Source: Barthelona sp. PAP020 (Eukaryota; Metamonada: BaSk clade). From it: DNA of 44,089 bases. Position numbers and translations under genes: made by a program. Under the pieces are notes generated by a model that searched no databases, was not told where the DNA came from, and worked only from the letters and a program-made list of their open reading frames with translations. Of this stretch, positions 38,624 to 44,089 are shown piece after piece; position 1 is the stretch's first letter, and each line of letters opens with the position of its first letter. The stretch covers positions 1 to 44,089 of the forward strand of contig JARQWU010000059.1 of NCBI GenBank assembly GCA_040182905.1. The letters are read 5' to 3'.

Positions 38624-40507
38624 ATGTCCATTGATAACATTTATGAAAACAATTATGAGAATTTCGATTGGTTGGACAAAGATCATTATCTTGAAAAAAG
38701 CAGAAATTTAAAAATCATCAAAGACAATGTTCATGGATATATTGAATTGGAACCATACTGTTTAAGAATTATTGATACGCCTGAATTTCAAAGATTAAGA
38801 CAAATACATCAACTGGGTGTTGCTTATTTTGTTTTTCCGACCGCAAATCATTCAAGGTTTGAACATTCTTTAGGAGTTGCGCATTTAGCCAAAAAATGGT
38901 TAAACATATTAAAACAAAAACATAATCAACTGGATATAACGGAGAAAGAGATTGAGTTGGTTACTGTTGCTGCTCTTGTTCATGACCTGGGGCATTGCGT
39001 TTTTTCACACACATGGGAACATGTGTTACATGATTTTAAAGTTGATTATGTGGAACATGAGGAAATGTCTTGTAGGATTTTCAAATACATGAATGAAAAA
39101 TATGGTTTTGGATACAGTGAAGCTGATTTGAAATTTATTGGTGATATCATATCAGGAAATTATGAGAAGGATAAAAATTATCCGTCACCTCAAGCCGCTT
39201 TTAAAGAAGAAGATTGGATTATTGGTTCTACAATGGAAAGTCAAGAAAACAATGGCAATTATTTGAATGGACCAAGATCCCTTCGGGATAACCCTCAATA
39301 TAAGAACACGAAAAGATACTTTCTATACGAAATTGTTGCTAACCATGTAAATGGCATTGATGTTGATAAACTGGATTATTTTGCCAGAGATGTTGAAGCA
39401 ATAAATATAAAAGTGGGTTTTGATTCTGACCGTTTGTTCCACAACTCAAAAATAATTGGGGGACACATTTGTTTCTATTACAAAGAATACTTGACCATGT
39501 GTGACTTATTTGACACAAGATATCGATTACACCGAACGATATATCGACATTCCGTTGTTGAGAGTGTTACCCATATGATTGTTGACTTTTTAAAGTTGCT
39601 CATGCCTATTTTGAATCCTCATAAAGCCTATCGTTCTAACAATGAAGGAATTGAGCATTTTATTACTTTAACAGATACGTATGTTCTAACCATTGGCAGC
39701 ATGAATCCATCTTCATTCAAAGACCTCACAGATTTGCAATTTAAATGCTTGGAAAGAGCGGGAAAATTATTAAAAAGAATATATGAAAGAAAATTGTATA
39801 AAATGGTTTGTCAGCATGTTTTAAAGACAGAAGTTTATCAACAGTACGAAAAGATACTGAAAAAAGAGTTCAACTCGAATTCAATCGTCGAATATTTCAA
39901 AATGAAAATCGATTCAAGAAATTCACCTTCACCAAAAATCACACATGAAATAGCGACAGAAAATATGATTTGTGACATCATTAAAAGAGGTTACAGTGGT
40001 AACGTTTCATTTAATCCATTAGACCATATACTTTTTTATAATTCCGTGAATGTACACCGGGCTTTTCTGATGAATGCAGAAAACGTTACTTCTATGACTT
40101 CGAATAACGTTGTTGAAATTATTTTGACTGTATATGTCAGAGAAAATATCGAGGAATTGAGAAACCAAGTTAGAATTGGGTTTAGAGAATTCATTATGGC
40201 AACATTTTCCGATGATATAGGGATTCCACCAAGTGAACAAATAAGTTCACCTAATTCATTGAGAAGTCCAACTAGTTTTATGCTCTCATCAATGACAAAT
40301 GAAATATTAAGCTCAGATGAAGATGATGAAGTTGATATTGAATTACATACACAAAAACACGCACAAAAAATTGAAAAAAAAAATAATAGGAAAATGAATT
40401 CAAAAAATTCGAAAAATCCTAAGAGCACTACCAATAATAATAATAGTTCTATCAATAATAGTAAAAAATACACATTAAAAAAAGCTCCAATTATGGATTA
40501 TTTATAA
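38624..40507 (+). CDS. SAMHD1: SAMHD1-type HD-domain dNTP triphosphohydrolase
   Basis: This 627-residue protein has an HD domain at about 30-390. The metal ligands are H81 (in RFEH), H120 and D121 (in VHDLGH) and D251 (in DKLDYFARD). SAMHD1 hydrolyses dNTPs to nucleosides and triphosphate as an allosterically activated tetramer. The IDTPEFQRLRQ block keeps D51, Q56 and R59, equivalent to the GTP-site residues D137, Q142 and R145 of the human enzyme. The position of human N119 is a lysine here (K33). There is no SAM domain. The last 110 residues are Ser/Asn/Lys-rich, contain an acidic DEDDEV patch, and look disordered. The likely role is limiting dNTP pools, which would matter in a protist that salvages nucleosides. 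ATG at 38624 is the first ATG in the frame. Confidence 0.93.
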   Translation: MSIDNIYENNYENFDWLDKDHYLEKSRNLKIIKDNVHGYIELEPYCLRIIDTPEFQRLRQIHQLGVAYFVFPTANHSRFEHSLGVAHLAKKWLNILKQKHNQLDITEKEIELVTVAALVHDLGHCVFSHTWEHVLHDFKVDYVEHEEMSCRIFKYMNEKYGFGYSEADLKFIGDIISGNYEKDKNYPSPQAAFKEEDWIIGSTMESQENNGNYLNGPRSLRDNPQYKNTKRYFLYEIVANHVNGIDVDKLDYFARDVEAINIKVGFDSDRLFHNSKIIGGHICFYYKEYLTMCDLFDTRYRLHRTIYRHSVVESVTHMIVDFLKLLMPILNPHKAYRSNNEGIEHFITLTDTYVLTIGSMNPSSFKDLTDLQFKCLERAGKLLKRIYERKLYKMVCQHVLKTEVYQQYEKILKKEFNSNSIVEYFKMKIDSRNSPSPKITHEIATENMICDIIKRGYSGNVSFNPLDHILFYNSVNVHRAFLMNAENVTSMTSNNVVEIILTVYVRENIEELRNQVRIGFREFIMATFSDDIGIPPSEQISSPNSLRSPTSFMLSSMTNEILSSDEDDEVDIELHTQKHAQKIEKKNNRKMNSKNSKNPKSTTNNNNSSINNSKKYTLKKAPIMDYL

Positions 40508-40529
40508 AATTATAAAATATTATAATTTT
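40506..40529 (+). repeat. Perfect 10-bp AT-only inverted repeat at the stop codon
   Basis: AAAATTATAA (40506-40515) and TTATAATTTT (40520-40529) are exact reverse complements separated by four bases. The left arm begins inside the TAA stop of the SAMHD1-like gene. In RNA it would form an AU hairpin right at the end of the coding region, possibly part of the 3'-end signal. Confidence 0.65.
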
Positions 40530-40647
40530 GTTTCTTATTTGTCAAAACAATTTAATTTCTTGCATTTCTTTTATATATTTATCAAATAAATATTAACAAT
40601 AACCAAATTTGGAACAAAATACGGTCAAAGAAAAATCAAAAAGGAAA

Positions 40648-40671
40648 ATGAACTTATTTGATTTTTCTTGA
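40648..40671 (+). promoter_or_regulatory. Possible short upstream reading frame
   Basis: An ATG starts a seven-codon frame ending in TGA, 11 bases before the RasGAP start codon and out of frame with it. If it lies inside the mRNA leader it could lower RasGAP translation. If transcription starts downstream, as expected for very short leaders, it is irrelevant. Confidence 0.3.
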
Positions 40672-40682
40672 TTTTTTTTGAC

Positions 40683-43154
40683 ATGCCAGTTGATTTTATC
40701 GAAAAAATTCAGTATGAAAAATTTGGAAAAGTATCATATTCAACATCAAACTATCAAAAATTAATTTCTTCAATTGTTTCTTCTCCTGTTTTAGAAAACA
40801 TATTATATGAAAATGTAATGAAATATAATCTCGATATTTATGCAGAAGTTTTTGCAAGTGTATTTAATAAATATTCTTTGAAAAAATTATTTGAATTTTT
40901 GGATGCGGATCTAAAAGCAACAACAAATCCAGCCACAGCATTACGAGGAACCACTTTTGGAATCCGTCTTTTAACAAAAATAATGCCCGAATTGGGTTTA
41001 AATGAGTTTATTGTTGATAATTTTAAAAAATTTTTATCTAAAATTTGCGCTATTGATTTGATGCCTATTGAAATTGATCCCAGAAAAATCACGGACGAAG
41101 GTTTATTACAATCAAATATTCAACGTTTAACCCAATTTTGCACCGAATTTTTGGATCATCTGTTTAGCCAATCCGTTATTGATGCTATTCCAATGCCAGT
41201 TCGTCAAATATGTCGAATGGTTGCTAATTCTGGGGCTTTTTTATACAATGATGAAGTGCCACTTATTTGTGGTATATTTATTCTTCGTTTTTTAATTCCG
41301 GCAATAATTAATCCCGAAAAAATAGGGCTAAAAAAGCTAGAAATTGTAGAATTACTTCCATCCCATCGTCGTAATCTTATTCTCGTTTGTAAGGTTGTTC
41401 AACTAATTGCCAACGGAATCACAAAAGAAAACGAAGTTCCTGAGGCCTACATGGTAGCGATGTCTGATTTTGCAGATAATTATCGTGTTGGCATGCGCAG
41501 ACTTCTGCTTGAAGTTGCCAACGTATCCATGGATGTGAGTCATGGATTGATTTCCAGCAATGATGTATATTGGTTACCCCAAGTATCTAGCAAGAATTTG
41601 CAAATCTTTCATTATCTTGTTCTCAGGAACTGTCAACTGATGCTCAATTCTGCACTAAGTACAGATGCACAATCTTCTACTTCCAATCAATTTTTTCGTG
41701 CACGTTCTGTTTTGGATTTCATTCAAGCGATTGAAAAAACTGGCCCCTTATGTTTTCCACCAGGTTCCAATGGTTATCAGGCGTTAGTTGAACATTTGAA
41801 TTTAGCCGAAGTCAGTTCTGAGTTGTTGCCACATCATTTAGCTGAACAATGTCGTTTAACACTGTGGAATGTGCTATTGATGAAAGATTGTCAAAATTAC
41901 ACGTGGATATACGATATAAATTGTGAAATGGAACTTGTACAAACCGATTGCAACTCAAATGGTAATGCAGACGTAACTTCTCCTTGTATGGTGCGAGCAC
42001 GAACTAATTCTTTCTTTTTCAATACTAGTGTACATGAGATATCACCATCAATGAATGCTCCATTTGCTGATTATCCTGTTGTGTATGTAATATTGAGTGA
42101 CTTGAAACAAATGTATAATCAGATTGAAACTGATGAATTGATGTCGTTTTTTGTTCATAAAATGGATAAATATAGAAAAGAACCTTTTGTGTTGGTTATT
42201 GATAGTTCTTGCATCAATGCTGAAAATGGAATGAACAGAAGAGAATATTTGTTTGGATTAATCAGTGCTATTCCTGAGACTTTATTCAATAACATTCAAA
42301 TGACCTTATTGATTCAACCTATTGTCGAAGTAGAAAGATTTATCATTGATTTACTACCGTTTTCTGTTGTTTCCTTGCCAGATTATCGACTTTGTGCTGA
42401 TTATTTGACACCTACTCAAATATCATTCCCTATCAATACGAAATTATCCAATCCTATGTCATTTGAGGTCTTTAAAATAAATAAAAGAGGCGCAGCGCAG
42501 CAAAGAATATTGAAATTAACCCGAGATTCAATCTTAAATATCCATAAAGATACAATTCAGAATGAAATCTTATTGTGTCAGCTGACTGATGTATGTAGAG
42601 TTGATGACAATGAATTACATTTGCATTTCAACGGACGATTGAAAGACCTTAATGATGGCTATTTTTCTGAAATAAAAGATTCTTACTTTCTCAAAGATTC
42701 AAAGAGAGAAGAAGTTAGGATATACAGATTTTTCAACAAATTCGAAAGGGAGGTGGTTGTTGAATTTATTGAGGATTTGTTAAATGACCTTCCCCAATTA
42801 TCAATGACTAGGGCCCTTCAATCCTTTGATGTTATTAAGATTAATGACAAAGGAAAGAAACAAAAAAGATTGATGAGATTATCAACAGACAGTATATATA
42901 ATGTAAATGGCAAAGATATCAAGTGGGAGAAGCCTCTGATAACAATTGAATCTGTTGAAGTCTTACAAAACAATAATGTTCGTTTAAAATTCGCTACAGA
43001 AACCATGTATCGACAATTTGAGACCCCTTTGAGTCAACAAGTTGTTAAGAGCATTAGAGACAATATCACCTATTTAAAAAAGAGAAATGGTGTTGTTGAT
43101 GACACAAATGATGTTTCCAGTGAACTCCAAACAATGTTTGTTCCATTTGGCTGA
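40683..43154 (+). CDS. Neurofibromin-like RasGAP with Sec14-like and duplicated PH-like modules
   Basis: This is an 823-residue protein. The RasGAP domain (about 30-290) contains LRGTTFG with R88, the probable arginine finger. It also has ILRFLIPAIINP at about 200-211, equivalent to the FLRxxxPAIxxP signature, and LILVCKVVQLIANG near 232. After a linker, residues about 462-580 resemble the Sec14/CRAL-TRIO domain that follows the GAP domain in neurofibromin (YPVVYVILSDL...VLVIDSS). Two similar modules close the protein, beginning FEVFKINKRG (about 594) and FDVIKINDKG (about 714). Each has an xRxLxLxxDSIxNV strand pair, like PH or myosin-TH1 folds. It should switch off Ras-family GTPases at membranes that bind its lipid-recognising C-terminus. 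The start is ATG 40683; the frame is open to a TTG slightly upstream. The stop is TGA. Confidence 0.85.
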   Translation: MPVDFIEKIQYEKFGKVSYSTSNYQKLISSIVSSPVLENILYENVMKYNLDIYAEVFASVFNKYSLKKLFEFLDADLKATTNPATALRGTTFGIRLLTKIMPELGLNEFIVDNFKKFLSKICAIDLMPIEIDPRKITDEGLLQSNIQRLTQFCTEFLDHLFSQSVIDAIPMPVRQICRMVANSGAFLYNDEVPLICGIFILRFLIPAIINPEKIGLKKLEIVELLPSHRRNLILVCKVVQLIANGITKENEVPEAYMVAMSDFADNYRVGMRRLLLEVANVSMDVSHGLISSNDVYWLPQVSSKNLQIFHYLVLRNCQLMLNSALSTDAQSSTSNQFFRARSVLDFIQAIEKTGPLCFPPGSNGYQALVEHLNLAEVSSELLPHHLAEQCRLTLWNVLLMKDCQNYTWIYDINCEMELVQTDCNSNGNADVTSPCMVRARTNSFFFNTSVHEISPSMNAPFADYPVVYVILSDLKQMYNQIETDELMSFFVHKMDKYRKEPFVLVIDSSCINAENGMNRREYLFGLISAIPETLFNNIQMTLLIQPIVEVERFIIDLLPFSVVSLPDYRLCADYLTPTQISFPINTKLSNPMSFEVFKINKRGAAQQRILKLTRDSILNIHKDTIQNEILLCQLTDVCRVDDNELHLHFNGRLKDLNDGYFSEIKDSYFLKDSKREEVRIYRFFNKFEREVVVEFIEDLLNDLPQLSMTRALQSFDVIKINDKGKKQKRLMRLSTDSIYNVNGKDIKWEKPLITIESVEVLQNNNVRLKFATETMYRQFETPLSQQVVKSIRDNITYLKKRNGVVDDTNDVSSELQTMFVPFG

Positions 43155-44089
43155 AAATACAATTGTTTTGGGTTTTGTGTGTTATTTTTGTGTTTATAGC
43201 AGATTTTCACTCATTACTGCATTGAACTCAGATGCAAATATTTTTTTTATTATTCATATTCAAGTCACTCAAATAGTTTGTATCATGTAGTTATTAAAAC
43301 AGTTTTTTCTATTAGAAATTTGACAACAAAAACCACGATTTTTATTTATTTCAGTATATTTGCATGACACACTAATATTCTCAATGTTGACCCAACTGCA
43401 CAAACTTATTGCATTCCTTTGAGACCTAAAATTTTTTGTTGGAAATTTGAAAGTTGCACAATGGAAAATGGAAAGAATTGTTCTTGATGAACGTGCAAAG
43501 GATTATATAAATGTGTTGATGGTCTTTTTTTTTTTGGAAATTTCTGGCATCAACCACATGAATCCTTATTTCCAAAGGCAAAGATTTCCCATAAAAACAA
43601 TATGAGTTTGTTTATGGCTTCTTCTGATAATTTTAGATGTTTATTTGAACCCAAAATTGAAAATCTTTGCCAATAATATTTAATCGTGAGATTTACAAAG
43701 AAAGCAAACGTGAATTGGACCTAAAATGAAGAATATGAAAGTTTTCAGAGAAAGCGAATTTGAATCAAGCAAAATTTCCCGTATTTCAGAATTTATCGAA
43801 CAATAAACCAACTAATTGAGCTTAAGACAAAGAACAATCCAATTTTACTGGCTAATAAAGAATCTTGAAAGTTTACAAAAGAAAATTTCCCAAAATTTTC
43901 AACCATTGTCTGAATTTCCTCAATTAAATTTTTTATCCAAAGTTATTGAAGTCATTTCTTCTTTTTTTTTTTTAGGGATTCAATATCGTCCAATCTTTCA
44001 ATCAGAACTAAGTCATTTCAAACAGCCAGGATTCAAATTCAAGGCTTTCCCAACTACTCATTTCAATAAGTGTTCGTAGCAAAGCGGAC
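43155..44089. other. Terminal intergenic region, no supported gene
   Basis: These 935 AT-rich bases contain a 45-codon + strand frame (43468-43605) and an 87-codon + strand frame without ATG (43816-44079). A reverse frame enters from the window edge and stops at 44008. None has a recognisable motif. ATTTCCC words recur three times (about 43583, 43777, 43886). The edge frame could be the last 26 codons of a gene outside the window. Confidence 0.35.

Noticed and set aside
43468-43605. 45-codon + strand frame after the RasGAP gene
   Set aside because: It is interrupted by a T-run translated as Phe, has no homology I can recognise and is near chance length.
43816-44079. 87-codon + strand frame near the right edge
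   Set aside because: It lacks an ATG at its start, is low in complexity, and competes with a reverse frame from the edge.
1-44089. Ciliate-type or other alternative genetic code
   Set aside because: TAA, TAG and TGA each end at least one well-supported gene, and none occurs inside the conserved domains.
1-44089. Trichomonad initiator (TCAYT) close to every start codon
   Set aside because: Only the nuclease-helicase and THO2 genes show a plausible copy, and at a longer distance than usual, so it cannot be claimed as the general promoter element.
1-44089. tRNA, rRNA, CRISPR arrays, transposase genes or insertion sequences
   Set aside because: No cloverleaf, rRNA core sequence, spaced direct-repeat array or transposase motif was seen on either strand.

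Overview
The window is nuclear DNA from a flagellated single-celled eukaryote with an AT-rich (roughly 30% GC), compact, intron-poor genome. Twelve protein genes are supported. Genes of up to 14 kb are single open frames, spacers are often only 100-300 bp, and TAA, TAG and TGA are all used as stops. The one intron I can support is 34 nt long and has its branch-point-like sequence fused to the 3' splice site, an architecture known from trichomonads and other metamonads. Six stop codons also lie inside a TAAA tetranucleotide, as in Trichomonas mRNA 3' ends. A parabasalid such as a tritrichomonad is my best guess, but this is inference; a heterolobosean or another metamonad is not excluded.

Layout. 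1-360: a GC-richer block with several inverted repeats and no convincing gene. 1054-2130 (-): tubby-like phosphoinositide-binding protein. 2267-2585 (-): signal peptidase complex subunit 1, split by the 34-nt intron. 2618-4354 (-): coiled-coil protein of unknown role. 5087-18844 (-): axonemal outer-arm dynein heavy chain of the DNAH5/DNAH8 type. 19119-22811 (-): fusion of a RecB/Cas4-type iron-sulfur nuclease with a Dna2/Upf1-like SF1 helicase. 23105-24919 (-): TM9 (nonaspanin) protein. 25020-28526 (+): THO complex subunit 2 homologue. 28744-30480 (+): membrane-anchored papain-family cysteine peptidase. 30784-34551 and 34727-38458 (both -): two tandem, diverged paralogues of a giant single-pass surface protein family. 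38624-40507 (+): SAMHD1-type HD dNTP triphosphohydrolase. 40683-43154 (+): neurofibromin-like RasGAP-Sec14-PH protein. 43155-44089: no supported gene.

There is no operon logic, but some themes recur. Tubby and outer-arm dynein are both flagellum-linked. SPCS1, TM9, the membrane peptidase and the two surface proteins all use the secretory pathway. The nuclease-helicase and the dNTPase act on DNA and nucleotides. The most notable items are the hidden SPCS1 gene with its mini-intron, the bacterial-style nuclease-helicase fusion, the unrecognised surface-protein family, and the RasGAP-Sec14 protein with a duplicated C-terminal module.
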